Source: an uncultured Verrucomicrobiales bacterium
GTDB taxonomy: Bacteria > Verrucomicrobiota > Verrucomicrobiia > Verrucomicrobiales > DEV007
Assembly (NCBI GenBank): GCA_937922595.1
Contig: CALAIY010000038.1
Location: 1-58,929 of the forward strand
Direction: 5' to 3'
DNA: 58,929 bases
Shown here: positions 1 to 9,112 of the stretch, piece after piece
Numbering within the stretch: the stretch's first letter is position 1
How the letters are laid out: the number at the start of each line of letters is the position of its first letter
Notes under the pieces: generated by a model
Database searches by the model: none
What the model was told of the DNA's origin: nothing
Seen by the model: the letters and a program-made list of their open reading frames with translations, nothing else
Position numbers and translations under genes: made by a program

Positions 1-1352
1 TCGGCAGTTTTGAGTGCAGCCCAGAGTTGATCATCCGTGGCGTCGGGCAAGCTGAGGAGGAGATTTTCCCGGACGGAGCCATTGAAGAGGAAGCTCTCTT
101 GCGTGACATAGCCCACAGCGTTGCGGAGATCTGCCTTGGAAACTTCGTGGACAGGGAGGCCATCGATGAGGATTTCGCCACCAGTGTATTCATAAAAACG
201 CGTGAGTAGATTGATGATCGTCGATTTTCCAGCTCCGGTGTGGCCGACAAGGGCGACGGTTTGGCCCGGCAGGGCTTCAAAGCTGACGTTATCTACCGTG
301 GGCGAACCGCTGTCATCGGCGGAGTAGGTGAAGGAAACGTCTCTAAATTCGATGTGGCCTTTGACTGGCATCGGGAGCGCGGTTCCGGAATCGAGATGAA
401 GCTCTTCTTCTGCGTCGAGAATATCGAACACGCGCTCGGCTGCGGGGCGGCCGGATTGGATGATCTGATTCAGCCCGTGGAGCTTGGTGATCGGCTCATA
501 GAAGAGGGAGAGTGAGACGAGGAAGGCGAAAAAGACGCCATTTTCGATCGTGCCATTGATGACGCCGTAGCCGCCATACCCGAGGACGAGCACGTAGCCA
601 AGATTGCGGCAGAATTCCATGCTCGGGGAGTAGGCCGCCCACATGCGCATGACGTGGAGTTGGGCGCGGCGGAGTTTATCCGAGGCGGCATTGAATCTGC
701 CGTGCTCCGCTTTTTCGCGGGTGAATGCTTTGATCTGGGTCACACCATCGATGTTATCGTGGAGGAGCGAGTTCATTTCGCTGGTGGCACGGCGGGTCTT
801 ACGATAGCGGTCGGCTGCGGTGCGGGTGTAGAGCGTCGCTCCAATGATGAGGAGGGGAATTGGGATGAGCGCGATCGTGGCCAGCTTCGTGTCCCAATAA
901 AACATGATGATAGCGAAGACGCCGATCTGGAGGATGGACGTGATGCCCTGCTCAATACCATCAATGAGGACGCGTTCCATAGCGGTGACGTCCTCAGTGA
1001 CACGCGTCATGATATCGCCGGTGCGACGATTATCGAACCACTTTAATGGCAGCCGTTGGATCCGATGATAGAGATCGGAGCGGATATCATAAATCACCTT
1101 CTGCTCGAAGGTGTTGTTCAGGATGATGCGCAACGCATTGAAAAGATTGGTGAGGGCAAAACCTCCAAGCGCGATAAGCGTAAGTGGAAGGAGTGCAGAA
1201 AGGTCTTTTTCTGGGATGACGCGCCCGGTGATCTCTTTGGTCACGTAGGGAAAGACTACCATCAGGACAGACATCAGGATAGCGCACGCGAGTTGGCCGA
1301 ATGCGAGGAGGGGATAGCGGCGGAGATAGCCGAAGACACGGAATAGAGGCAC
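1..1352 (-). CDS. ABC exporter, fused permease and ATPase (C-terminus cut by window edge)
   Basis: This is a MsbA-like half-transporter that would use ATP to move a lipid or drug-like substrate across the inner membrane. About 450 residues are visible. The N-terminal membrane domain has a typical type I exporter coupling region (residues about 80-110, reading ITR-VTEDVTAMERV). The nucleotide-binding domain follows, with Walker A GHTGAGKST near residue 376 and a Q-loop region (GYVTQESFLFNGSVRENL). The ABC signature, Walker B and H-loop lie beyond base 1. No ATG exists in frame near the N-terminus, so the GTG at 1352-1350 (M-PLFRVFGYLRR) is the best start. It is transcribed divergently from the SanA-like gene at 1432. 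The substrate cannot be told from sequence. Confidence 0.9.
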   Translation of the reverse strand, partial: MPLFRVFGYLRRYPLLAFGQLACAILMSVLMVVFPYVTKEITGRVIPEKDLSALLPLTLIALGGFALTNLFNALRIILNNTFEQKVIYDIRSDLYHRIQRLPLKWFDNRRTGDIMTRVTEDVTAMERVLIDGIEQGITSILQIGVFAIIMFYWDTKLATIALIPIPLLIIGATLYTRTAADRYRKTRRATSEMNSLLHDNIDGVTQIKAFTREKAEHGRFNAASDKLRRAQLHVMRMWAAYSPSMEFCRNLGYVLVLGYGGYGVINGTIENGVFFAFLVSLSLFYEPITKLHGLNQIIQSGRPAAERVFDILDAEEELHLDSGTALPMPVKGHIEFRDVSFTYSADDSGSPTVDNVSFEALPGQTVALVGHTGAGKSTIINLLTRFYEYTGGEILIDGLPVHEVSKADLRNAVGYVTQESFLFNGSVRENLLLSLPDATDDQLWAALKTA

Positions 1353-1431
1353 GGGAAATTGTGGTAAAAATAAGGGGGTTCGGCACGGTCTACGCTTGCC
1401 GCACGCGGGGGGGAGACCATGATAGGGGAAC

Positions 1432-2112
1432 GTGGCGAAGTCTTACGGAAAACGCATTTTTGATCTTGGGCTGGTAGGGGCAATTGCTCTCTTCCTTCTC
1501 ATTGTCGGCTGCAATCTCTGGGTCACGGGGTCTACGGCTCAGAAAATTTATGGGACTACGGAAAAAGTGCCCTACCGAGAGGTCGGCCTGGTGTTGGGAA
1601 CAACGCCTCGAGTGGTCGGAGGAAAAGAAAATCTCCACTTCGTAAACCGAATGAAAGCGGCGGCGGAGCTCTATAAAACGGGGAAGATCGATCATGTCCT
1701 CGTGAGCGGGGACAATCGGGACAAGCGCTACAATGAACCAGCCAGTATGCGCGATCGCTTGGTCGAGCTCGGAGTCCCACCTTCTGCAATCACCAGCGAC
1801 TTCGCCGGGCTGCGCACGCTTGATTCAATCGTGCGGGCAGAAAAAGTATGGGGGCTGAAGAGCTACACCGTTGTGAGCGATGATTTTCATGTGGCTCGTG
1901 CCGTTTTTCTTGCCCACGCCAAAGGAAAGAAAGACGTGGTCGCCTTTAGATCTGCTGAAGTCGCGAGTGAAAAAAGTGGGAAGAGCCGAACGCGTGAGTA
2001 TCTCGCTCGCGTAAAAGCAGTGCTCGATATCATCTTAGGCACCGATGCTCAGATCGATGGTGATGGGAAAGAGCCAGAGATCGTTGTGAAAAAGCGTGTG
2101 ACGTCTCCCTGA
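1432..2112 (+). CDS. SanA/YdcF-like DUF218 membrane protein
   Basis: The protein has 226 residues with one N-terminal membrane segment (about residues 12-30) and a DUF218 domain facing the periplasm. Family hallmarks are the GLVLGTTPRV strand, the LVSGDNRDKRYNEP loop and the VSDDFHVARAVFLA segment. DUF218 proteins such as E. coli SanA affect envelope barrier function and vancomycin resistance at high temperature, but their chemistry is not settled. The start is GTG at 1432. The upstream ATG at 1419 is out of frame. It converges on the CPBP protease gene, with 12 bases between the two stops. The assignment is firm at family level only. Confidence 0.85.
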   Translation: MAKSYGKRIFDLGLVGAIALFLLIVGCNLWVTGSTAQKIYGTTEKVPYREVGLVLGTTPRVVGGKENLHFVNRMKAAAELYKTGKIDHVLVSGDNRDKRYNEPASMRDRLVELGVPPSAITSDFAGLRTLDSIVRAEKVWGLKSYTVVSDDFHVARAVFLAHAKGKKDVVAFRSAEVASEKSGKSRTREYLARVKAVLDIILGTDAQIDGDGKEPEIVVKKRVTSP

Positions 2113-2124
2113 GTGTAGGGGGGA

Positions 2125-2790
2125 TTAGGTGAGAAGTTGGTAGCCCACAATCATGAGGGCTGCGTCGACGATCACATGGCTCAGCCATGGTGCGAAAAGA
2201 GAATGTTCGCGGACGTAGAGGAGGCTCCAGAGCACACCTCCAATGCCAACCGCTGCAGCGAGCCAGAGGGCGTGAACCAACGGGAAAAATTGCTCAAGAA
2301 TCGCGACGTGGTGGAGGGCAAATCCAATTCCCGCAATGGCATGGGATCGCCCTGTAGAGGTGACTTTTGCGAGACTAGAGAATACAAAGCCCCTCCAGTA
2401 GAATTCCTCGAGTAGCGTGTGAAAAATCGAGATCACGATTGCGAAGGCGACGAAGTTTTCCGCGACGCCAAGCTCGGCCACTTTCTTGGAAACAGCCGGC
2501 GCAGCTCCGCGCACGGTTTCTCCAAAGGGGGATGCGAGCAAGGCTATTAGGGAGCCGGAAATGAGCAGTCCTAGCAAGGTGCCGAGTGCGAGTCCCTTCC
2601 GCGAAGGGTGACGAGGTTTTTCCCAGCGGACAAATGCCAGGGGGAGGGCAAACGTGAAAAGCTTGGTGATCGCGTAGAGGACTTGTGCTGGCGCGCCACC
2701 TCCAGGCCAGTTTTGAAAAATAGCGGTGCCCAGCGCCGGCACGAGGAGCGCGGCGGCGAGGATTGGGCGGGAAGCAGGTCGGAAATTCAT
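2125..2790 (-). CDS. CPBP family intramembrane glutamic endopeptidase
   Basis: A 221-residue polytopic membrane protein of the CAAX-protease/bacteriocin-processing (CPBP, Abi) family. The three expected motifs are visible: EEFYWR at residues 128-133 (paired Glu plus Arg), FALHH at 157-161 (His) and HVIVDA at 205-210 (His, Asp). These are the catalytic residues of the Rce1 type. Bacterial members cleave membrane peptides or modify exported factors, and the substrate here is unknown. It follows the RlmI-type gene by 66 bases on the same strand and may be the last gene of the run that starts upstream of 4032. Confidence 0.88.
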   Translation of the reverse strand: MNFRPASRPILAAALLVPALGTAIFQNWPGGGAPAQVLYAITKLFTFALPLAFVRWEKPRHPSRKGLALGTLLGLLISGSLIALLASPFGETVRGAAPAVSKKVAELGVAENFVAFAIVISIFHTLLEEFYWRGFVFSSLAKVTSTGRSHAIAGIGFALHHVAILEQFFPLVHALWLAAAVGIGGVLWSLLYVREHSLFAPWLSHVIVDAALMIVGYQLLT

Positions 2791-2856
2791 TGAGCGATCT
2801 TCCGTTTCTTCCGCCTCTTGTGATAATCGATTATTTTTTGCGGAACATCGAGCAGA

Positions 2857-4032
2857 TCAAAACGAAGGGGTCACCTCGAAGAGGTATCCTTTGAGATATT
2901 CCGTCTCAGGAATCGTCGCGTTGATAGGATGGTCGCTGCGCTGCGTGTATATTTCACGCTGTCGGAGTGTCTTCTTGGCATCCACCGAGGCGGATAGCAC
3001 CGAATTTCGGAATTCGCGCCAGCTCACGTGGTGGCTACAGCAGAAAGTGGCCATGAGGCCTCCAGGAGTGAGAAGCTTCAGCGCTCTGAGATGGATTTCT
3101 TTGTAGCCCCGCATGGCTTCGTTGATCTTGCTTTTCGCTTTCGTGAAGGATGGTGGATCGAGGATGATGAGATCGTATTTCTTCTCTTGGGCGATGAGCG
3201 CTTTGAGGTAGCCAAAGACGTTTTCCGTGCTGGCTTCGATTTCGAGGCTATTGAGGTTCGCATTTCCCTGCGTCGCGGAAATGGCGGCTTCACTGATATC
3301 CACGGCTTCTACCGAAGTGGCCCCTGCACGAGAGCAATGGAGGGCAAATCCTCCCTGATTCGTGAAGCAATCGAGCACTCGTCGGCCTTTGGCATGTTGG
3401 GCAACGGCATCATAACTACCGAATTGATCGAGGTAGAGTCCCGTTTTTTGTCCGCCGAGAAGATCGACGTTGAAGCGGATACCAGTCCCGTCATCGACCT
3501 CCACGGGGCCAGGTGCCTCACCCATGAGCATCCCTACGGATTCTTCCATCCCTTCGGCTTTGCGGATTCCGTTGTCATTGCGCTCGATCACGGAGGTGAC
3601 GCCGAGCACGTCTGTCGCGGCTTGGGCAATGATTTGTTTTTGGCGATCCATTGCCAGTGTGAGAGTTTGAATGACCGCACTATCACCATAGCGATCAATG
3701 ACGACGCCGGGAAGGCCATCACTCTCGCTCCAGACCACACGGTAAGGCTGCTCTTTTGTGTAGCCCAGCGACTCACGATATTCCTGAGCGCGCGTGATAC
3801 GGCGGATAAAGAGATCAAGATCGAGCTTCTGGATACGGCGGGAAATTCTTCTCGCAACGATCTGTGATTCTGGATTGTAGATCGCACTTCCCAGCGGGCG
3901 ATCTTTGAAATCTTTGAGCGTCACCACGGTGCCGGGCTCAGGATTGCCGAACGCTTTCTTCACCTCGCTGCTGTAGACCCAGTCGTGTCCGTGGAAGATG
4001 CGAGAGCGAGGTTTGATGATGAGGCCGGCCAT
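2857..4032 (-). CDS. rlmI: RlmI-type 23S rRNA (cytosine-5) methyltransferase
   Basis: A 391-residue protein close to the length of E. coli RlmI, which methylates C1962 of 23S rRNA using S-adenosylmethionine. An N-terminal PUA domain spans residues 1-75 (start MAGLIIKPRSRIFHGHDWVY). It is followed by an EEHUD-like linker and a Rossmann methyltransferase with the SAM loop LDCFTNQGGFALHCSRAG, the DPPSF motif and the FCCSHHVS segment near the C-terminus that carries the candidate catalytic cysteine. The family is clear. The exact target nucleotide is inferred from homology. A second, shorter protein of the same superfamily lies at 49017. Confidence 0.85.
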   Translation of the reverse strand: MAGLIIKPRSRIFHGHDWVYSSEVKKAFGNPEPGTVVTLKDFKDRPLGSAIYNPESQIVARRISRRIQKLDLDLFIRRITRAQEYRESLGYTKEQPYRVVWSESDGLPGVVIDRYGDSAVIQTLTLAMDRQKQIIAQAATDVLGVTSVIERNDNGIRKAEGMEESVGMLMGEAPGPVEVDDGTGIRFNVDLLGGQKTGLYLDQFGSYDAVAQHAKGRRVLDCFTNQGGFALHCSRAGATSVEAVDISEAAISATQGNANLNSLEIEASTENVFGYLKALIAQEKKYDLIILDPPSFTKAKSKINEAMRGYKEIHLRALKLLTPGGLMATFCCSHHVSWREFRNSVLSASVDAKKTLRQREIYTQRSDHPINATIPETEYLKGYLFEVTPSF

Positions 4033-4151
4033 TCTATTGGTTAAGCGCTCCCATCGGAAATGGCAATCCCGACACTTGCGCTAAGCGCTTTTATCAACGC
4101 GGCCACCTCGACTGCTGGGCTCTACATCTTTGAGCCGAGTAAATAAAATAC

Positions 4152-5039
4152 CTACTGCATCGCGACTACGATCGATCCCGCCACGGCCAGTGCCGTGCCG
4201 ATGGCTTTACGTTTGGTAAATCGTTCTTTCAAAAAGAAGTATGCCAGAGTGATGATGAATACGGTCGAGAGTTGGTTGAAAATTGCGGCGCGTCCCGCAT
4301 CTAAAAATTTGAAGCCAGCGACCCAGAAGAGTGTGGCTAAAAACGGACCAAGAAACGCCATTGGAATCATGGTCTTCCACAATTTTATGCGGCGGAATCC
4401 TAGGAAGAGTTTTTCCTGCAGCTGACCTGGATATTTTACGAGACCCCAGAGTGAGAGGGCGATCACTGCGATGAGGTAGCGGTAGCTTGTGACCCAAATG
4501 ATGGAGCCATCCCGGTAGATGTCGCGCACGATCAAGATGCTCACTGCAAGAATGATGTGAGCGCCTGCTGCTAGAAGCACTCCCGATGCTAAATCCCACT
4601 TATTTTTCACTTCGGGCGTCATCGTTACTCCCACAAAGACTCCGGAGACTACAAGTGCGCCGCCTAAAAGCTCGAGTGGGCTTAGAATTTCCCCAAACAT
4701 GAGGAATCCCACCAGGGCAATTGCAGGTGAGTAGACGCAATCTGCGAGAGCTTGAAGGCTAGCTCCCAGGCGATTTAGCGCAGCAGCCACCATGGTATCT
4801 GCAATGGAGATTCCAAAAATGCCGCTCGCGATGAGCCTCAAATGGGACTCTGCGGGAAGATTACTCATCCAGCTATCAGGCATGATGAGGAGTAGGATCG
4901 CGAAGAAGAGCAGTGCTACCACGCTCTTGAAAAAATTCAGTGCTAGCGGTGGCACGGTAAGCCCGGACACCCGCATCAGAATGATCGAGATCGACCAGAC
5001 GAAGCCGGAGGCAAGGGCGCAGAGGTCGCCTACGGGCAT
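4152..5039 (-). CDS. EamA/DMT superfamily transporter
   Basis: A 295-residue, very hydrophobic protein with about ten predicted membrane helices arranged as two EamA repeats, each near 140 residues. The first repeat begins with GDLCALASGFVWSISIILMR and the second with LASGVLLAAGAHIILAVSIL, the internal duplication typical of drug/metabolite transporters. Substrates range from amino acids to nucleotide sugars and are not predictable here. It lies 28 bases downstream of the cytochrome-SUMF1 gene on the same strand, so the two are probably co-transcribed, though no functional link is obvious. Confidence 0.88.
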   Translation of the reverse strand: MPVGDLCALASGFVWSISIILMRVSGLTVPPLALNFFKSVVALLFFAILLLIMPDSWMSNLPAESHLRLIASGIFGISIADTMVAAALNRLGASLQALADCVYSPAIALVGFLMFGEILSPLELLGGALVVSGVFVGVTMTPEVKNKWDLASGVLLAAGAHIILAVSILIVRDIYRDGSIIWVTSYRYLIAVIALSLWGLVKYPGQLQEKLFLGFRRIKLWKTMIPMAFLGPFLATLFWVAGFKFLDAGRAAIFNQLSTVFIITLAYFFLKERFTKRKAIGTALAVAGSIVVAMQ

Positions 5040-5067
5040 TGGGTGGTGGCTATACTAAGGTCGCCGA

Positions 5068-6798
5068 TCATTCCTCCTCTGGTGGAAGAGCAGCATTCCA
5101 GATTCGGAACATATCTTCGGCTGATGGCACGTCCATTGGGCGAATAATGCGGAACCCGAGCTGGAGTCCCTCAGTTTCGTACCAGATACTTTTGGGAAGT
5201 TGTGGGTCTCGCTTGTTCCAGATTAATTTGGAATCATTTCTCACGGTGACTCGCATGTCTTCGGGGTCTGAGCGCCAGCCACCCCCACGTGCTACGCGAG
5301 GGTAGCGGGAGGTCGATTCCACAAAGCCAATGTCAGGGATGGGCTTCGAATACGCGTCTTTTTCGTAGCTATCGATGACCCACTCTTTCACATTTCCGAG
5401 CATGTCGTGGAGTCCCCATGGGTTGGCTTTTTTCTTACCTACCTGCCCATATCCTTCGATAGAAGCTTCGGCATTTTCGTAATACCATTCGTAGTCACCA
5501 ATCTCATCGGCGGAATCACCAAAGTAAAACTTGGTAGTAGTGCCGGCGCGCGCTGCGTATTCCCATTCGGCCTCGGTGGGGAGGCGGTAGAAGTGTCCGG
5601 TCTGGGCGCTGAGCCACTGGCAATATTTGAGCGCCGCGTGTTGGCTCATGGCGATTGCGGGGAATCCGTCGATCCCCATTCCAAAACTCATTTCAACGTA
5701 AGGTGTCGTCGGCTGGCTAATGGCATCGAATACTGTAGGATTTTCAGGCATCAATTTCGGAGAGCCATTTTTGTAGCGATCGATCTTAGTGACTTGGAAC
5801 GGCGAATATTCGGCCCAGGTAACTTCTGTTTTTCCCATCCAGAAGGGAGATATAGAAACTTCGCGCTGTGGGCTTTCGTCTTCATCAGCATCGGTATCCG
5901 AATCAGGTGCTCCCATCACGTAGGTGCCTCCAATGATGGGAACCATGTCGAATGTCGCCTCGGAAATTGGGATCGTGGCGGTGTAAGGATCGTTTGTTGC
6001 TCCCTCGGCTTTTTGGGTAGCGACAATCTTGGCGTGAATTTTCTTCACGATTTCGAGGTTGTCTGGGGTGTCTCCGCCACCTTCACTTTTCGCGCGTTGG
6101 GTGAGTGTGATGTTCTCAGGCCAGTTTGCCCCTTGGGCGATCCAGTCTTTGAGGATGAGGATTTCCTTATTTTTGAGGGGGCTTCCAGATGTTACGGGAG
6201 GCATGAGTTCTTCATCGTCTTCCTCAAGTGCACAGAGGAAATACACGGCGCTGTCTTCGGTAGAGAAGGGGACAATGTTGGGAGCGTTGTCTCCACTAGA
6301 GAAAGCGAGCTCACGAGTTGTGGTATCCCAGCCGCCTAGTGGGTGCCCAGTCTTGTGGCAGGAGATACATTGGGTCTCGAGGATGGGTTGCACGTGCTCT
6401 GCGAAATTAATGCGGCGTACGGGCTTGAGAGTGACGCCTTCTGGCCAGGCGGCACCTTCATCGATCCATTTTTTGAGGACCTCTGTCTGGTCTTTGGTCA
6501 GCCGGTCGCCTTTCGGCGGCATGGCGAGATCATCATCTTCGGGAAGAGTGGAAGTATAATAGAGGCCGGATTCTGCTGGATCTTCGGGAACGAGGCAGGC
6601 CATGTCATTTTCTGAGATACTGGCGAGTGCGGCTTCGCGCGTATCGAGCCGGATATCTCCTTTGTCCTTGTCTTCATTGTGGCAGGACACGCAGGTCGAT
6701 TCGAGAATCGGGCGCACGGCAGTGGTGAAAAGATCGGGAGTCTCATCCGCAGCGAGGGCGGAAGTGGCGAGGAGTAGAGGGATCGAAAGTCGGAGCAT
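5068..6798 (-). CDS. Secreted protein with two cytochrome-c-like motifs fused to a formylglycine-generating-enzyme (SUMF1) domain
   Basis: The 576-residue protein begins with a signal peptide (residues 1-17, cut after ALA). Two c-type cytochrome modules follow, with CVSCH at 36-40 and CISCH at 144-148. Each is followed by an MPP sixth-ligand-like segment, as in the planctomycete-type PSCyt/Cyt c domains common in PVC bacteria. From about residue 285 to 560 is a SUMF1/FGE-sulfatase fold (starts MVPIIGGTYVMGAP, contains WEYAARAGT and GNVKEWV). SUMF1 folds can generate formylglycine on sulfatases, but many bacterial members lack the catalytic cysteines and only bind. I see no obvious FGE active-site cysteine pair here. 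The role is probably extracytoplasmic redox or binding and is uncertain. Confidence 0.85.
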   Translation of the reverse strand: MLRLSIPLLLATSALAADETPDLFTTAVRPILESTCVSCHNEDKDKGDIRLDTREAALASISENDMACLVPEDPAESGLYYTSTLPEDDDLAMPPKGDRLTKDQTEVLKKWIDEGAAWPEGVTLKPVRRINFAEHVQPILETQCISCHKTGHPLGGWDTTTRELAFSSGDNAPNIVPFSTEDSAVYFLCALEEDDEELMPPVTSGSPLKNKEILILKDWIAQGANWPENITLTQRAKSEGGGDTPDNLEIVKKIHAKIVATQKAEGATNDPYTATIPISEATFDMVPIIGGTYVMGAPDSDTDADEDESPQREVSISPFWMGKTEVTWAEYSPFQVTKIDRYKNGSPKLMPENPTVFDAISQPTTPYVEMSFGMGIDGFPAIAMSQHAALKYCQWLSAQTGHFYRLPTEAEWEYAARAGTTTKFYFGDSADEIGDYEWYYENAEASIEGYGQVGKKKANPWGLHDMLGNVKEWVIDSYEKDAYSKPIPDIGFVESTSRYPRVARGGGWRSDPEDMRVTVRNDSKLIWNKRDPQLPKSIWYETEGLQLGFRIIRPMDVPSAEDMFRIWNAALPPEEE

Positions 6799-6906
6799 GA
6801 AACAGGCGAGGGAAAGGAGGGATACGGGTAAGGTCGGTGCGATCGTTCAATGGGCAATGCGATATCCTTCGATCTCCCACGGAAATAATATGCGGCGGTA
6901 GCTATT

Positions 6907-8388
6907 CTAGAAATCGTCGCCTTCCTCTTTGGCTCGGTCGAGGAAGCGCATGTATTTGTTGATGAAGGTGAGGGGGATGTCTCCGGTGGGGCCGTTTCGT
7001 TGCTTTGCGATGATGAGTTCGGCTTTTCCTTGTTCTTCCTCTTTGTCTTCCTCGGTTTCCGCGTAGTAGGCGGAGCGGGTAAGGAGGCCGACGAGATCGG
7101 CATCCTGCTCGATGGAGCCGGACTCACGGAGGTCGGAAATTCTTGGGCGACCGGCGGTGGCGCTTGTTTTTCCGGTGCGTGCTTCGGGATTGCGGTTGAG
7201 CTGTGCGAGGACAATGACGGGAATATTGAGCTCTTTAGCGATGCTTTTTACTCCGGCGGAGATTTCTGCGATCTCGACCTGACGGTTGTCTGAGGCCTTT
7301 TTTGAGGTCGATTTCAGGAGCTGGAGGTAATCGATCATGATCATCTCGATTCCATACATTTTTTTGAAGCGGCGGGCTTTGGCTCGCATTTCGAGGATCG
7401 AGAGACCGGGAGTATCGTCGATGAAGATATTCGATTTAGAAAGTTCCTCTGCGGCGCGGGCGAGGCGGGGGAAGTCTCGCTTCTGGCTGAGGAAGCCGCC
7501 GCGGAGTTTGCCCATTTCAATCTCTGCGCGTGAGCAGAGGAGACGTTGCACGAGGGAGGCAGTGCTCATCTCTAGGGAAAACACGGCGCAGGGGCGGCCG
7601 GCTTCGATCGCGACGTGCTCGACGATATTCATCGCAAAGGAGGTCTTACCCATCGAGGGGCGCGCAGCGATGACGACCATTTCTCCGCCGTGGAGGCCAT
7701 TGGTCATTTCATCGTAGTCTTTGAAGCCGGTGGGAAGTCCGGTGACGCCATTGGGGTTTTCGACGAGCTTCTCGATCTCATCGAGTGCTTCCATGACGTG
7801 CTCTTTCATTGTGCCCATGGAGGCCTTCTGGTCTCCGTCTTCACGAACTTTGAGGATCTTGGCTTCCACTTCATCAAGGAGCCCTGCAACGTCTTCTTGA
7901 TCATCATAGGCGCGAGTGATGCACTCGGTGCAGGAGAGGATCACGCGGCGGAGCGTGGATTTATCGCCGACGATATCTGTGTAAAAGCCGAGGTTTGCCG
8001 AGGTGGGGACAAATGTGAAGAGCTCCGCGACCATGGAGGCGCCGCCGACTTGATCGAGTAGCTTGCGATCTACGAGCGTTTGCTGAAGTGAGATGGGGTC
8101 GACTGGCTGGCCTTTGTCGTGAAGCTCGGAAAGGATCTCGAATATCGTCCGATGGGCTGGGACGTAGAAGGCTTCGCCGCTGAGCTTGATGACGGCTTCT
8201 CCAATGGCTTCCTCCGGGGCTTGGAGCATTGATCCGAGCACGCCTTTTTCGGCGTCTACGGATGAGGGGAGCGAGCGTGCGCCGAAGTCTAGAGGGAGGG
8301 ATGGCTTTTTATTTTTATCGTCTTTTTTCCAGCCTCCTTTTTTTCCTTTAGGCGGGGCGTCTTGGAGGGCGAAGGAGGAATCAGACAT
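6907..8388 (-). CDS. dnaB: Replicative DNA helicase DnaB
   Basis: The hexameric helicase that unwinds DNA ahead of the replication fork. An N-terminal primase-interacting domain (PSSVDAEKGVLGSML onward) is followed by a RecA-fold domain with Walker A ARPSMGKTSF, an MIDYLQLL Walker B strand and ISDLRESGSIEQDAD near the end. An open frame extends upstream to an ATG at 8439, but that ATG lies in the T-run of the rplI terminator. The ATG at 8388 (MSDSSFALQD) is therefore preferred, giving 493 residues. A basic Gly/Lys-rich linker (about residues 10-28) precedes the conserved core. It follows rplI, an arrangement frequent in bacteria. Confidence 0.95.
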   Translation of the reverse strand: MSDSSFALQDAPPKGKKGGWKKDDKNKKPSLPLDFGARSLPSSVDAEKGVLGSMLQAPEEAIGEAVIKLSGEAFYVPAHRTIFEILSELHDKGQPVDPISLQQTLVDRKLLDQVGGASMVAELFTFVPTSANLGFYTDIVGDKSTLRRVILSCTECITRAYDDQEDVAGLLDEVEAKILKVREDGDQKASMGTMKEHVMEALDEIEKLVENPNGVTGLPTGFKDYDEMTNGLHGGEMVVIAARPSMGKTSFAMNIVEHVAIEAGRPCAVFSLEMSTASLVQRLLCSRAEIEMGKLRGGFLSQKRDFPRLARAAEELSKSNIFIDDTPGLSILEMRAKARRFKKMYGIEMIMIDYLQLLKSTSKKASDNRQVEIAEISAGVKSIAKELNIPVIVLAQLNRNPEARTGKTSATAGRPRISDLRESGSIEQDADLVGLLTRSAYYAETEEDKEEEQGKAELIIAKQRNGPTGDIPLTFINKYMRFLDRAKEEGDDF

Positions 8389-8437
8389 CGGACTGAGAGA
8401 GTGGGATGGATTGCGGAAAGATTCAATATCGGGACAC

Positions 8438-8470
8438 AAAAAAACGCGATCTCCCGTGGAGGAGATCGCG
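8438..8470 (-). terminator. Rho-independent terminator after rplI
   Basis: A perfect 10-bp stem (8445-8454 with 8461-8470) closes a 6-base loop and is followed, on the minus strand, by seven T residues (8444-8438). It sits 22 bases beyond the rplI stop and upstream of the preferred dnaB start, so dnaB must rely on read-through or its own promoter. Confidence 0.85.
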
Positions 8471-8491
8471 CTTTGAAAGTGAGACGGTTGA

Positions 8492-8971
8492 CTATGCTCC
8501 AGCTTTGTCGTCAGCGCCGGATTCGGGCTCTACGGTGAGCTTCACGTTTGCGATGATGTCAGTGTAGACTTTCACGGGGATGTCGAATTTGCCCATGGTC
8601 TTGATTGCGTCGTCGAGGTCGATCTGGTGACGGTCGATTTCGACGCCTTTTTCGCTGATTGCTTTAGCAATGTCGATCGTGGTGATCGATCCGAATGCTT
8701 TGCCGCCCTGTCCGGTGGAGAGGGTGAGCGTGATTTTCATCTTGCGAAGCTTGGTAGCAGTCTTCTCGGCTTGCTCGATTTCCTGGGACTCGCGTGCAGC
8801 GCGAGCGATCTTGAGGGATTCGATTTGAGCGAGGTTTGCTTTGGTCGCTTCGTAGGCTTTGCCTTGTGGAACGAGGAAGTTTCGAGCGTAGCCAGCCTTT
8901 ACTTTAACGACGTCGGCTTCGGCTCCGAGGTTTTCGATCTTCTCTTTGAGGATGACGGATGCGGTGGCCAT
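8492..8971 (-). CDS. rplI: Large ribosomal subunit protein bL9
   Basis: A 159-residue protein, slightly longer than the usual 148-150. The N-terminal rRNA-binding domain shows the bL9 signature GYARNFLVPQGKAYEAT. A connecting helix rich in Ala/Glu/Lys follows, and then the C-terminal domain (GKAFGSITTIDIAKAI). It binds 23S rRNA domain V at the base of the L1 stalk. The acidic Ala/Asp tail (last about 12 residues) is an extension. No Shine-Dalgarno sequence is visible before the ATG, although the gene should be highly expressed. A strong terminator follows at 8438-8470. Confidence 0.97.
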   Translation of the reverse strand: MATASVILKEKIENLGAEADVVKVKAGYARNFLVPQGKAYEATKANLAQIESLKIARAARESQEIEQAEKTATKLRKMKITLTLSTGQGGKAFGSITTIDIAKAISEKGVEIDRHQIDLDDAIKTMGKFDIPVKVYTDIIANVKLTVEPESGADDKAGA

Positions 8972-9112
8972 GGTAATAAAAAGGACAGGTGTTCTTGGAA
9001 AAATCGGGAAAATTGAGGGGCGGGATGCCTACCAGACTGCGTTTGTCGTGTCAAGCAACGGTGCTTGTATTTCCTAAGGCTAGGGCGTATTTTTGTGTTC
9101 CCTAAAATAATC

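Noticed and set aside
3028-3867. Long open frame antisense to the RlmI-type gene
   Set aside because: The opposite strand carries a complete, well-conserved methyltransferase.
8388-8439. Longer dnaB start at ATG 8439
   Set aside because: It lies in the T-run of the rplI terminator and adds residues without similarity to DnaB.
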